Source of the DNA: Lysobacter sp036697405
Lineage (GTDB): Bacteria; Pseudomonadota; Gammaproteobacteria; Xanthomonadales; Xanthomonadaceae
Assembly (NCBI RefSeq): GCF_036697405.1
Contig: NZ_JBAHWA010000008.1
Coordinates: 1 to 64,000, forward strand
Direction of reading: 5' to 3'
Length of the DNA stretch: 64,000 nt
Within the stretch, counting starts at the first letter, position 1. Each line of letters opens with the position of its first letter. The notes under the pieces are model-generated. The model was not told the origin of the DNA. It ran no database searches and was given only the letters and a program-made list of their open reading frames with translations. A program made the translations under genes and the position numbers. This document shows positions 1-8,391 of this stretch, one piece after another.

Positions 1-13
1 CCGCAGTTCGCGA

Positions 14-174
14 TCGCGGCTCACGCCGCTCCCACAGAAAGCCAGCCCGTTCGGAACCAGCGACGGGGCCGGAATTCACGGTCGCGGCTCGCGCCGCTCC
101 TACAGGGAGCCCGTTCAAGCCGAAACCAATGACGGAGCCGGAGTTCACGGTCGCGGCTTGCGCCGCTCCCACCG
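14..174. repeat. Three copies of REP-like TCGCGGCT..GCCGCTCC unit
   Basis: Three copies of a 22-24 base unit of the form TCGCGGCTCACGCCGCTCCCACAG lie at about 14-37, 82-105 and 151-174, in one orientation and about 68 bases apart. Each contains an internal GCGGC..GCCGC dyad able to form a small hairpin. The same unit, in both orientations, recurs at about 12.5-12.75 kb and 16.0-16.2 kb. No convincing gene is seen between 1 and 320; the open frames here are low-complexity shadows. It looks like a REP-type intergenic repeat array downstream of rsmB. Confidence 0.75.
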
Positions 175-320
175 AAAGCGCCCCTGAGAGGAGTGGCGAT
201 ATGCGATGCGGCTCGCCTGCGGCGCCGCATCCTGCGGAACGGGATCCACGCTTGGGCAAGAATGCCGGCGTGGCATGGCCACCGCTGCCGGACAGCGACA
301 GCAGGCCGCGGCATCAACGC

Positions 321-1622
321 CTACCGCGCAGCCTTCCTCAAGCGCGAATAGAAGAAGCCGTCGTAGCCCAACTCGCCGGGCAGCCGCTGCCGGCCGACCT
401 CGCGATCGCGCCCATAGCGCGCATCCAAGGCCTCGGCCTGCGCATCCCCGGTCCGCGCCAGAAACGCACGCACCTGCTCCTCGTTTTCTTCTTTCAGGAT
501 CGAACAGGTCGCGTACAGCAGCACGCCGCCGGGGGCCACGGTCCGCCACAGCGCGTCGAGCAGGCGCGTCTGCACCGCGGTCACCGCGGCGATGTCGGTT
601 TCGCGCCGATGCATCAGCACGTCGGGCTGGCGGCGCACGATGCCGGTGGCCGAGCAGGGCGCGTCCAGCAGCACCGCGTCGAACGGCGTGCCGTCCCACC
701 AGGCCGCCAGATCGGAGGCGTCGGCGGCGAGCAGGCGCGCGTCCGCGCCCAGGCGCAGGCGCGCCAGGCCGCTGCGCACCGTGTTCAGGCGCGTCGCGTC
801 CACGTCGAGCGCGGTGAGGCGCAGGCCGGGATCGCGTTCCAGCAGATGCGCGGCCTTGCCGCCGGGCGCGGCGCAGGCGTCGAGCACGCGCGCGCCGGGC
901 GGCGGCGCGAGCGCGTCGGCCACGCCTTGCGCGGCGCCGTCCTGGACCGAGACCGCGCCGTCGGCGAAGCCCGGCAGGGTGGCGATCGCAACCGCCTCGT
1001 CCAGGCGCAGCGCGTCGGGCAGGGCCTCGTCGATGCCGGCGGCCAGGCCCGCTTCGGCCAGGCGCGCGCGATAGGCGTCGCGCCCGCCCTGTTGGCGATT
1101 GACGCGCAGCCACAGCGGCGGCGCGCTGGTGCTGGCGTCCAGGATCGCGGCCTCGTCCTCGGGCCAGTCGCGGTGCAGGCGCGCGCGCAGCCAGGCCGGC
1201 CAGTGCGCATGCGCCTCGACCGTGGGGAAGCCCTCGCGCTGGGCGCGCCGCAGCAACGCATTGACCATGCCGGCCTGGTGGCTGCGGCCGATGGTGCGCG
1301 CGGCATCGACCGTGGCGGCGACCGCGGCGTGCGCGGGCAGGGCCAGATCGAGCTGGGCGAAGCCGACGAACAGCAGCGCGCGAAGATCGCTGTCGCGCTT
1401 GCCCAGCGGGCGCGGCATCCAGGCCTTGAGCGCGGCTTCGTAGCGGGCCGGACGGCGCAGCACGGCGAAGCAGATCGCCTCGACCAGGGCACGGTCGCGC
1501 GGATCCTTCAGCGCCGGCAGCGCATGGGCGAGTTCGGGCTTGAGCGAGCGGCCGCGGTGCAGCACCGCGTCGAGCACGCGCGCGGCGACCGCGCGGCTTT
1601 CGGCGCCGCTGGATGCGTTCAC
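321..1622 (-). CDS. rsmB: 16S rRNA m5C967 methyltransferase RsmB
   Basis: 433 residues, matching the family length of about 430. The enzyme transfers methyl from SAM to C967 of 16S rRNA. Residues 1-130 form the NusB-like RNA-binding domain. The Rossmann methyltransferase follows, with the SAM loop DACAAPGGKA at about 248-257 and the two family cysteines in LLDAPCSATG (C323) and YATCSI (C373). The frame stays open upstream into fmt. I chose the GTG at 1622 because it overlaps the fmt stop as GTGA and starts directly at the family N-terminus (VNASSGAESR). The 4-base overlap indicates translational coupling with fmt. Confidence 0.95.
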   Translation of the reverse strand: MNASSGAESRAVAARVLDAVLHRGRSLKPELAHALPALKDPRDRALVEAICFAVLRRPARYEAALKAWMPRPLGKRDSDLRALLFVGFAQLDLALPAHAAVAATVDAARTIGRSHQAGMVNALLRRAQREGFPTVEAHAHWPAWLRARLHRDWPEDEAAILDASTSAPPLWLRVNRQQGGRDAYRARLAEAGLAAGIDEALPDALRLDEAVAIATLPGFADGAVSVQDGAAQGVADALAPPPGARVLDACAAPGGKAAHLLERDPGLRLTALDVDATRLNTVRSGLARLRLGADARLLAADASDLAAWWDGTPFDAVLLDAPCSATGIVRRQPDVLMHRRETDIAAVTAVQTRLLDALWRTVAPGGVLLYATCSILKEENEEQVRAFLARTGDAQAEALDARYGRDREVGRQRLPGELGYDGFFYSRLRKAAR

Positions 1623-2542
1623 GCGCCGACCGCCAGGTCGCGGCGGCCGTTGAGGTAGTCGGCGGCGGTGATGGCCTTGCCGCCGTCGCGTTGCAGCACG
1701 CGGATGCGCAGCGCGCCTTCGCCGCAGGCGACGTCGATGCCGTCGCGGCCGGCCTGCAGCACCGTGCCGGGGCTGGCGCCGTGGGCCAACGGCAGCGCGA
1801 CCGCGCCGTGCAGGCGCACGCGCTCGCCGGCGAGCACGGCTTCGGCCATCGGCCATGGATTGAAGGCGCGCACCTTGGCGACCAGCGCGGTCGCCGGCTG
1901 GTTCCAGTCCAGGCGCGCCTCGGCCTTGTCGAGCTTGTGGGCGTAGGTCACGCCCTCTTCCGGTTGCACCCACGGACGCGGATACAGCCCAGCGCGCAGC
2001 AGGCCCAGGCCGTCGCGGATCGTCTGCGCGCCGAGTTCGGCCAGGCGGTCGTGCAGTTGGCCGCCGGTTTCGCCGTCGCCGATCTCGGTGGTCTGGGCCA
2101 GCAGCACCGGGCCGGTGTCCAGGCCTTTTTCCATCTGCATCAGGCATACGCCGGTCTCGCGGTCGCCGGCCTCGATCGCGCGCTGGATCGGCGCGGCGCC
2201 GCGCCAGCGCGGCAGCAGCGAGGCGTGCACGTTCCAGCAGCCGTGGACCGGGATGTCGAGCACCGATTGCGGCAGGATCAGGCCGTAGGCGACCACGATC
2301 ATCAGGTCGGGCTCGAGCGCGCGCAGCGCCTTGCGCGAGATCGCGGCCTTGAAATTTTCCGGCTGCAGCACCGGGATGCCGCGCAGCAGCGCTTCGCGCT
2401 TGACCGGCGACGGGGTGAGTTCGCGCCCGCGCCCGGCCGGGCGATCGGGCTGGGTGTACACGGCCACGACTTCGTTGTGCTGCGCGGCGGCGCGCAGGCT
2501 GGGCACGGCGAAATCGGGCGTGCCGGCAAAAACGATACGCAT
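1619..2542 (-). CDS. fmt: Methionyl-tRNA formyltransferase
   Basis: 307 residues, full length. It formylates Met-tRNAfMet using 10-formyl-THF for translation initiation. The N-terminus MRIVFAGTPDFAVPSL and the signature NVHASLLPRWRGAAPIQRAI (about 104-122, with catalytic N104 and H106) are diagnostic. The C-terminal tRNA-binding OB-like domain follows from about residue 207. It overlaps rsmB by 4 bases downstream. Here def lies upstream on the same strand, separated by about 178 bases that contain an inverted repeat pair, so fmt-rsmB and def may be separate transcripts. Confidence 0.97.
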   Translation of the reverse strand: MRIVFAGTPDFAVPSLRAAAQHNEVVAVYTQPDRPAGRGRELTPSPVKREALLRGIPVLQPENFKAAISRKALRALEPDLMIVVAYGLILPQSVLDIPVHGCWNVHASLLPRWRGAAPIQRAIEAGDRETGVCLMQMEKGLDTGPVLLAQTTEIGDGETGGQLHDRLAELGAQTIRDGLGLLRAGLYPRPWVQPEEGVTYAHKLDKAEARLDWNQPATALVAKVRAFNPWPMAEAVLAGERVRLHGAVALPLAHGASPGTVLQAGRDGIDVACGEGALRIRVLQRDGGKAITAADYLNGRRDLAVGA

Positions 2543-2546
2543 GGTG

Positions 2547-2719
2547 ACTGGGATTCGAGATTGGGGATTCGCAAAAGCGAAAGGACGGCGCCGGAAGCGC
2601 CGCGGCAGAACGGTCAGATTACCCGCAAGCGGCGAACGGACGTTGCGGCGGAGCGCGGACTACGGGCACCGGCGAACCCGGCTTTGCGAATCCCGAATCC
2701 CCAATCCCGATTCCCGGCC
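2547..2719. repeat. Inverted pair of GGGATTCGAGATTGGGGATTCG-type repeats
   Basis: The gap between fmt and def is flanked by a unit reading about GGGATTCGAGATTGGGGATTCGCAAAAG (from 2550) and its inverted counterpart CTTTGCGAATCCCGAATCCCCAATCCCGATTCCC (about 2684-2717). The two arms face each other across about 110 bases of GC-rich sequence with no ORF of its own. This is the layout of a small non-autonomous mobile unit or REP doublet. The match is imperfect, and no transposase is near. Confidence 0.65.
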
Positions 2720-2720
2720 C

Positions 2721-3242
2721 TTACGCCGCGTCGCCGGCGAGCTTGCGCTGCTTGGCCAGCTTCTTGCGCACCATCTCGCGCTTGAGCGGCGAGAGGTAGT
2801 CGACGAACAGCTTGCCGTCGAGGTGGTCCATCTCGTGCTGGATGCAGACCGCCAACAGGCCGTCGATCTGCAGCTCGAAGGGCTGGCCGTCGCGGCCGAT
2901 CGCGCGCACCGTGATCTCGTTGGCGCGGGTCACGTCGGCGAAGATGCCGGGCACCGACAGGCAGCCTTCCTGGTAGACCTGCTCGCCGGCCTTGCTCAGG
3001 ATTTCGGGGTTGATGAAGACCAACGGCCGGTCGTGCTCCTCGGACACGTCTATCACCATGAAGCGCTGGTGCACGTCGACCTGGCTGGCCGCCAGACCGA
3101 TGCCCGGGGCCTCGTACATGGTCTCGAACATGTCGTCGAGCAGCGTCTGGAACGCCGGTTCGGTGACTCGGGCAGGATCGACGGGCACGGCTTTGGTGCG
3201 CAGCCGCGGGTCGGGAAATTCGAGGATCGGCAACAGAGACAT
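2721..3242 (-). CDS. def: Peptide deformylase
   Basis: 173 residues. It removes the formyl group from nascent proteins and is functionally paired with fmt next door. All three metal and active-site motifs are present: GIGLAASQ (48-54), EGCLS (92-96, metal ligand C94) and HEMDH (136-140, two metal histidines and the catalytic Glu). An upstream extension of the frame exists, but ATG 3242 (MSLLPILEFPDPRLR) gives the canonical N-terminus. It is divergent from the LysM gene. Confidence 0.97.
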   Translation of the reverse strand: MSLLPILEFPDPRLRTKAVPVDPARVTEPAFQTLLDDMFETMYEAPGIGLAASQVDVHQRFMVIDVSEEHDRPLVFINPEILSKAGEQVYQEGCLSVPGIFADVTRANEITVRAIGRDGQPFELQIDGLLAVCIQHEMDHLDGKLFVDYLSPLKREMVRKKLAKQRKLAGDAA

Positions 3243-3394
3243 GGCGTCGAAAAAAATGGGGGCGTCGGTCACATACACAAGCAAGAAGGGGATTGTAACC
3301 CCGTTTTGGGCGCTGAAAGCTTGCAAGCACAGGGTTCTTCTGGGCTATAGTTCCGAGGCCCGCAATGGGCAAACCTGCAAGGGGAATCAGGTAG

Positions 3395-4567
3395 ATGGCC
3401 GCCATGTTTAAACCATTCCGCGCGGTTGCAACCGCCGCGTTGCTGACGATCGCCACCTACGCCCTCGCGGCGGAGATGCAGGGCGGTCACCCCGACACCT
3501 ACGTGGTCAAGCGGGGCGATACCCTGTGGGACATCGCCGGTCGTTTCCTTAAGCGCCCGTGGCTGTGGCCGGAAATCTGGCAGGCCAACCCGCAGATCAA
3601 GAATCCGCACCTGATCTACCCGGGCGACGTGATCTCGCTGGCCTACCTCGACCGCCTGGGCGTGCAGCCCGGTCCGCGCGAGGAAGCACCGATCACCGGC
3701 ATCCCGCTGGACCAGGTCGAGCCGTTCCTGAAGAACCTGCGCGTGGTCGACGGCTTCGAGCACCTGCCGTACGTGGTCAGCCTGGAGGAGGACCGCCTGC
3801 GCGGCTCCCAGGGCCAGGTCGCCTACATCAAGGGGCTGGAAGGCGCCCAGGCCGGGCAGCGCTACGCCGTGGTCCGCCCGACCCAGCGCTATACCCGCCT
3901 CGACAAGGAGAAGTGCTGCGACGTGAACGGTCGCGTCACCACCCTGCGCAGCCACGATCTGGACTTCAACGGACGCATCCCGCCCGGGTTCCAGGCCATG
4001 TGGAGCGACGCCACCCTGCCCCAGGGCCGCGGCGACCTGCTCGGTTACGAGCTGATGCAGCTGACCACCGGCACGCTGAGCCGCGGCGAAGTCGGCGGGG
4101 TCGGGGCCAGCACGCTGGTGATCGACGACGCCGGCCGCGAAGTCCGGGTCGGCGACCGCCTGATCCCGGTCGAAGCCCAGCCCTACGACCTGCAGTTCTT
4201 CCCGCACCCGCCCAAGCAGGAGCTGCAGTACGGTCACGCCCGCGTCCTGGCGGTGGCCGACCAGCTCACCAGCGGCGGCGCGCGCGACGTGGTCGCCCTG
4301 TCGGTGGGCCGCCTGGACGGCATCGACAACGGCACCGTGCTGTCGACCTGGCGCGTCGGCCGTAACGTGGTCGACCGGGTCAAGGTCGGCGCCGAGCGCT
4401 CCGAGGACACCGTCGGCCGCGCCAGCAAGGTCCGCGTGCCCGACGAGTACGCCGGTCACGTGATGGTCTTCCGCACCTTCGACAAGGTCAGCTACGGCCT
4501 GGTGATGGAAGGCGTGCGCCCGACCAAGGTGGGCTACGAGCTCAAGCATCCGGACGCCCCGTACTGA
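3395..4567 (+). CDS. LysM peptidoglycan-binding protein
   Basis: 390 residues. An N-terminal export signal (residues about 1-25, hydrophobic core TAALLTIATYALA) is followed by one LysM domain at about 35-85 (TYVVKRGDTLWDIAGRFL ... NPQIKNPHLIYPGDVISL). The remaining 300 residues have no motif I recognise. LysM binds the glycan of peptidoglycan, so the protein is expected in the periplasm. It lies just upstream of dprA, a frequent arrangement in proteobacteria; the link to DNA uptake or envelope passage is inference. ATG 3395 is preceded by AAGGGG; ATG 3404 is an alternative. Confidence 0.85.
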   Translation: MAAMFKPFRAVATAALLTIATYALAAEMQGGHPDTYVVKRGDTLWDIAGRFLKRPWLWPEIWQANPQIKNPHLIYPGDVISLAYLDRLGVQPGPREEAPITGIPLDQVEPFLKNLRVVDGFEHLPYVVSLEEDRLRGSQGQVAYIKGLEGAQAGQRYAVVRPTQRYTRLDKEKCCDVNGRVTTLRSHDLDFNGRIPPGFQAMWSDATLPQGRGDLLGYELMQLTTGTLSRGEVGGVGASTLVIDDAGREVRVGDRLIPVEAQPYDLQFFPHPPKQELQYGHARVLAVADQLTSGGARDVVALSVGRLDGIDNGTVLSTWRVGRNVVDRVKVGAERSEDTVGRASKVRVPDEYAGHVMVFRTFDKVSYGLVMEGVRPTKVGYELKHPDAPY

Positions 4568-4571
4568 TCGG

Positions 4572-4595
4572 GGCCCCGCAGGCCGGGGCGTTTTC
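4572..4595 (+). terminator. Rho-independent terminator after LysM gene
   Basis: GCCCC and GGGGC arms around a GCAGGCC loop are followed by GTTTT, starting 5 bases after the stop codon. Confidence 0.6.
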
Positions 4596-4608
4596 CTACA
4601 GCACACCG

Positions 4609-4632
4609 CGACGGCGCCCTAGGGCGCCGTCG
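4609..4632. promoter_or_regulatory. 24-base perfect palindrome upstream of dprA
   Basis: CGACGGCGCCCT is followed directly by its exact reverse complement, with no loop. It ends 24 bases before the dprA ATG and follows a separate terminator. It could be a dyad operator or part of a second terminator (TCGTTTG follows). No known regulator site is matched. Confidence 0.5.
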
Positions 4633-4656
4633 TCGTTTGCGGGCCAGGCTGTGCGC

Positions 4657-5799
4657 ATGTCCGAGACCGCCGCCGACCACCACGCCCTGACCGCCCTGGT
4701 CGCCGCCAACGGCCCCTGCGCGCCGCGCCGCGGCCTGCTGGAGGCGCATGCCGGCCCCGCCGCCGCGCTCGCGGCCGGCCCCCGGGCCTGGCGCGAGGCC
4801 GGACTGGACCCGACCCAGATCGCCGCCCTGCAGGCGCCGGACGCGGATGCGTTGGCGCGCACCCAGGCCTGGCTGGCCGAGCCCGGCCATCACCTGATCG
4901 GCTGGCGGCACCCGGATTACCCGGCCCTGCTGCGGCGCGCGCCCAATCCGCCGCTGGCCCTGTTCGTGGCCGGCGAGCCGGCGCGCCTGTGGCATCCGGC
5001 GGTGGCCGTGGTCGGCAGCCGCGCGCCCACGCCGGGCGGGCGCGACAACGCCGCCGATTTCGCACGCGCGCTCGCCGCTGCCGGCCTGGGCGTGACCAGC
5101 GGGCTCGCGGCCGGCATCGACACCGCCGCGCACCAGGCCGCGCTGGCCGCCGGCGGGCCGACCGTGGCCGTGCTGGGCACCGGCCCGGACGTGCCCTACC
5201 CGCGCGCCAACGCGGCCCTGCACGCGCGTATCGCCGAGGTCGGCGCGGTGGTCAGCGAGCACCTGCCGGGCACGCAGGGCCGGCCTTCGCACTTCCCCTC
5301 GCGCAACCGCATCATCGCCGGCCTCAGCCTGGGCACCCTGGTGGTCGAGGCGGCCGAACGCTCCGGCGCCCTGATCACCGCGCGCCTGGCCGCCGAGGCC
5401 GGGCGCGAGGTGTTCGCCCTGCCCGGCTCTATCCACAACCCGCTCGCGCGCGGCTGCCATCGCCTGATCCGCGACGGCGCCGCCCTGGTCGAAAGCGCGG
5501 CCGAGCTGACCCAGGCCCTGGCGCCGCTGGCCCAGGACCTGGCCGCCGACTTGCGGCTGCGCCTGAACGCCCCCATACAGAGCGGCCACACGGCCGTCAC
5601 GAGGCCCGTTCAGGATGAACGTCTCGACGATGGCGACTACCAGTCCTTGTGGAACGCGCTCGGCCACGACCCCACCGGTATGGATCGCCTGGTCGAGCGG
5701 ACCGGATTGACGCCTGCCGTACTGTCCTCCATGCTGCTGCTCATGGAGCTTGAGGGTCGCGTAGCGGCGCAACACGGCCGTTACTTCCGCAACCGCTGA
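4657..5799 (+). CDS. dprA: DNA-processing protein DprA
   Basis: 380 residues from ATG 4657; a GTG two codons upstream (4651) is also possible. DprA loads RecA on incoming single-stranded DNA during natural transformation. The Rossmann-like core is recognisable in VVGSRAPTPGGRDNAA, GVTSGLAAGIDTAAHQ and SRNRIIAGLS (about residues 115-240). The C-terminal 60 residues resemble the winged-helix domain found in many DprA proteins. smg follows 78 bases downstream. Confidence 0.93.
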   Translation: MSETAADHHALTALVAANGPCAPRRGLLEAHAGPAAALAAGPRAWREAGLDPTQIAALQAPDADALARTQAWLAEPGHHLIGWRHPDYPALLRRAPNPPLALFVAGEPARLWHPAVAVVGSRAPTPGGRDNAADFARALAAAGLGVTSGLAAGIDTAAHQAALAAGGPTVAVLGTGPDVPYPRANAALHARIAEVGAVVSEHLPGTQGRPSHFPSRNRIIAGLSLGTLVVEAAERSGALITARLAAEAGREVFALPGSIHNPLARGCHRLIRDGAALVESAAELTQALAPLAQDLAADLRLRLNAPIQSGHTAVTRPVQDERLDDGDYQSLWNALGHDPTGMDRLVERTGLTPAVLSSMLLLMELEGRVAAQHGRYFRNR

Positions 5800-5877
5800 G
5801 CCACTCCCTGCGCAGGGGCCCAGCGGTCGTCAGCCACTCCGGACCCACCGCGCCGCATGCGGCGCAGGCCGAGGGAA

Positions 5878-6366
5878 ATGAAAGAGAGCATCCTGGACGT
5901 CCTGCTGTACCTGTTCGAGCATTACTTCACCGACGATGCGGACCTGGTCCGCGACCGCGATTCGCTCCGCAGCGGCCCCCTGTTCGACGAATTGGGCCAG
6001 GCCGGTTTCAGTCCCGCCGAAATCAACAAAGCCTTCGAGTGGCTCGACGCCCTGGCCCAGCAGCGGCCCGACGCCAGCCCGCCGCGCGCGAACGGCCCGA
6101 CCCGCGTCTATTTCGGCCCCGAGCTGGACAAGCTCGACGTCGAATGCCGCGGTTTCCTGATGTTCCTGGAACAGCACGGCATCCTCGACGCCGGCCAGCG
6201 CGAACTGGTGCTGGACCGCGCGATGGCGCTGGACCAGGACGAGCTGGATCTGGACGACCTCAAATGGGTCGTGCTGATGGTGCTGTTCAACCAGCCCGGG
6301 TCCGAGGCGGCCTACGCCTGGATGGAAACCCAGATGTTCGAGGACGAGCCCGAACCGGTACATTAA
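5878..6366 (+). CDS. smg: Smg family protein (DUF494)
   Basis: 162 residues, typical for Smg (about 157). MKESILDVLLYLFEHYF at the N-terminus, the acidic helix-rich body and the terminal ETQMFEDE region are characteristic. The molecular function is not established in the family. The gene commonly sits next to dprA and topA, as here. The frame begins earlier at 5857, but ATG 5878 sits behind GAGGGA and gives the family start. Confidence 0.9.
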   Translation: MKESILDVLLYLFEHYFTDDADLVRDRDSLRSGPLFDELGQAGFSPAEINKAFEWLDALAQQRPDASPPRANGPTRVYFGPELDKLDVECRGFLMFLEQHGILDAGQRELVLDRAMALDQDELDLDDLKWVVLMVLFNQPGSEAAYAWMETQMFEDEPEPVH

Positions 6367-6459
6367 GGGCGCACGAACCAGCGCGCGGCGCCTGGGCAGG
6401 CGCCCCGCCGGCGTCCGACCTCGCGACGCCTCATCACGGACGACTCCAGGGGGAGCGAG

Positions 6460-7248
6460 ATGGCGGATTGGTACTACCACGATGCGGCGCAAGGCCGCGT
6501 CGGACCTTTGAGCGCGGAAGACCTGCAGGCGCGCTATCGCGAACGCCGCGTCCAGCGCGACACCCTGGTGTGGCGCGAAGGCCTGCGCGAATGGCAGCCG
6601 CTGGACCGATTGTCCGAAGAACTCGGCCTGGACGGCATCCAGCAGGACACCGCCAAACCGCCGCCGCTGCCGCCGGGCGGCCCGATCGGCATCAGCGCGA
6701 ACAGCGCATACGCGAACCCCGGCCCGGCCCCTGGCGCCGGCATCGGCGGCGTGCGCACCGATGTGCGGCGTGCGCCCGAGCCCAAGCGCGGCATGTCCGG
6801 CTGCCTGATCGCGTTGATCGTCGTCGCGGTGCTGGCGCTGCCGATGCTGGGCATCCTGGTCGCGATCGCGCTGCCGGCGTATCAGGACTACACCCTGCGC
6901 GCCAAGACCGCGCAAAGCTTCAACGAAGCCAATGCGGTCAAGACCGCGGTGGCCGAGCACCTGGCCACCACCGGCCGCTGCCCCAGCAACGGCGACGACG
7001 GCTTCGGCGAAGCCAGCGACTACGCCACCGCCACCACCGCGCAGATCAAGATCGGCACGATGCACAACGGACATTGCGCGCTCGAACTCGAACTGCGCGG
7101 CATCGGCCCGCGCGTCGACGGCAAGACGATCTGGTTCGAGGCCATCCCCGAGGGCGATATCGTAAATTGGGATTGCACGGGCGGCGATCTGCCCGCGATC
7201 TACCGACCCGGCAACTGCCGTCCGGGCACCTCCATCAGCAACGGCTGA
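6460..7248 (+). CDS. GYF-domain protein fused to a type IV pilin-like domain
   Basis: 262 residues. Residues 1-55 form a GYF_2 domain (MADWYYHDAAQGRVGPLSAE ... DTLVWREGLREWQPL). A Pro/Gly-rich linker leads to one transmembrane helix at about 113-140 (GCLIALIVVAVLALPMLGIL), running into a pilin-type segment VAIALPAYQDYTLRAKTAQ. A C-terminal globular part contains the pilin-like disulfide region NWDCTGGDLPAIYRPGNC. The family Glu at pilin position 5 and a prepilin peptidase leader are not evident, so it is probably an anchored pilin-like protein and not an assembled pilin. It lies 6 bases upstream of a second GYF gene. RBS GGGGGAG is good. Confidence 0.8.
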   Translation: MADWYYHDAAQGRVGPLSAEDLQARYRERRVQRDTLVWREGLREWQPLDRLSEELGLDGIQQDTAKPPPLPPGGPIGISANSAYANPGPAPGAGIGGVRTDVRRAPEPKRGMSGCLIALIVVAVLALPMLGILVAIALPAYQDYTLRAKTAQSFNEANAVKTAVAEHLATTGRCPSNGDDGFGEASDYATATTAQIKIGTMHNGHCALELELRGIGPRVDGKTIWFEAIPEGDIVNWDCTGGDLPAIYRPGNCRPGTSISNG

Positions 7249-7254
7249 ACCGAC

Positions 7255-8187
7255 ATGACCGATTGGTATTACAGCGACAGCGACCGCAACCGCCACGGCC
7301 CGGTGCGCGCCGAAGACCTGGCCGAACTGCACGGCCACGGCCAGCTCTCGCCCGAGACCCTGGTCTGGCGCGAAGGCATGGAAAGCTGGCGGCCCTGGCG
7401 CGAGATGATGGGCGAGATCGTGCCCGGCGCCGGCCGCCCGGCGGTGGCCGCGGCCACCTTCGCGACCGCCTCGGCCGACGCCGCCCCGGACGCCAGCGCC
7501 AACCCCTACGCCATCGCCGAACCTGTCTCGCCCTATGCCCCGCCGCGCGCGGCGCTGGCCGAGACCGACGAGGTCGTGCTCGGCGGCGAAGTCGTCTACG
7601 CCGGATTCTGGAAGCGCGTCGCCGCCAGCATGATCGACAGCTTCGTGGTCGGCATGGTCGGCGGCGTGCTGCAGGTGATCCTGATGATGGTGTTCTTCGG
7701 CATCGGCGCCGGCCTCAGCGGCAATCCGGAGACCATGTTCGAAAGCGGCGGCGCGATCGCCCTGCTGGCCCTGGTCTACCTGCTGCCGCTGGCGATGCAG
7801 GCCCTGTACTTCGCCATGTTCCATGCCTCCGCCAAGCAGGCCACCCTGGGCAAGATGGCGGTCGGCATCAAGGTCGTCGACGACAACGGCGGCCGGATCT
7901 CGGTCGCGCGCGGCATCGGCCGATTCTTCGCCTACCTGGTGAGCAGCCTGATCCTGGGCATCGGCCTGCTGATGGCAGCCTTCACCGACCGCAAGCGCGC
8001 CCTGCACGACATGATGGCCAGCACCCTGGTGGTCGACCGCTGGGCCTACACCGCCCACCCGGAACGCCAGCGCCCCGAGCTGGGCACGGTCGCGACCGTG
8101 ATCCTGGTGATCTTCGGCGTTCTGATCGCCCTGTACGTGGTGTTCCTGCTGTTCATGCTGGCCGCGGTCGGCCTGGCCAGCCGCTGA
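7255..8187 (+). CDS. GYF-domain protein fused to an RDD membrane domain
   Basis: 310 residues. The N-terminal GYF_2 domain (MTDWYYSDSDRNRHGPVRAE ... PETLVWREGMESWRPW) is a clear paralogue of the preceding gene. From about residue 115 an RDD domain follows (GFWKRVAASMIDSFVVGMVGG ... TLGKMAVGIKVVD ... FTDRKRALHDMMASTLVV) with several membrane helices and a last helix at about 280-308. RDD proteins are inner-membrane proteins of mostly unknown, possibly transport, function. The 6-base gap to the GYF-pilin gene implies one transcript and related roles. Confidence 0.85.
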   Translation: MTDWYYSDSDRNRHGPVRAEDLAELHGHGQLSPETLVWREGMESWRPWREMMGEIVPGAGRPAVAAATFATASADAAPDASANPYAIAEPVSPYAPPRAALAETDEVVLGGEVVYAGFWKRVAASMIDSFVVGMVGGVLQVILMMVFFGIGAGLSGNPETMFESGGAIALLALVYLLPLAMQALYFAMFHASAKQATLGKMAVGIKVVDDNGGRISVARGIGRFFAYLVSSLILGIGLLMAAFTDRKRALHDMMASTLVVDRWAYTAHPERQRPELGTVATVILVIFGVLIALYVVFLLFMLAAVGLASR

Positions 8188-8209
8188 ACCTGAACGGACG
8201 AAGCTGAAT

Positions 8210-8234
8210 GGGAGCCCGGTCCTAACCGGCTCCC
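8210..8234 (+). terminator. Hairpin after the GYF-RDD gene, weak terminator
   Basis: GGGAGCC..GGT pairs with ACCGGCTCCC around a short loop 22 bases after the stop. There is no U-run, so termination is uncertain. The rest of the gap to topA holds no gene I can support: a 102-residue open frame from 8279 looks signal-like at its start but runs into topA out of frame. Confidence 0.35.
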
Positions 8235-8391
8235 GGTCGCAGTCGCAACGCCCCGCGCTTGACAGCCGGGGCCGCCGCATGGTCCCAATAAAAAAGGAAA
8301 CCCTGAACGCCCGCGCCTTCATTGCCGCGGGCGTAGCCTTCTTTGCGTTAGTCAGTTGCAGTGCGCCGGCAATGGCCCCTGCGGAGCTCCA

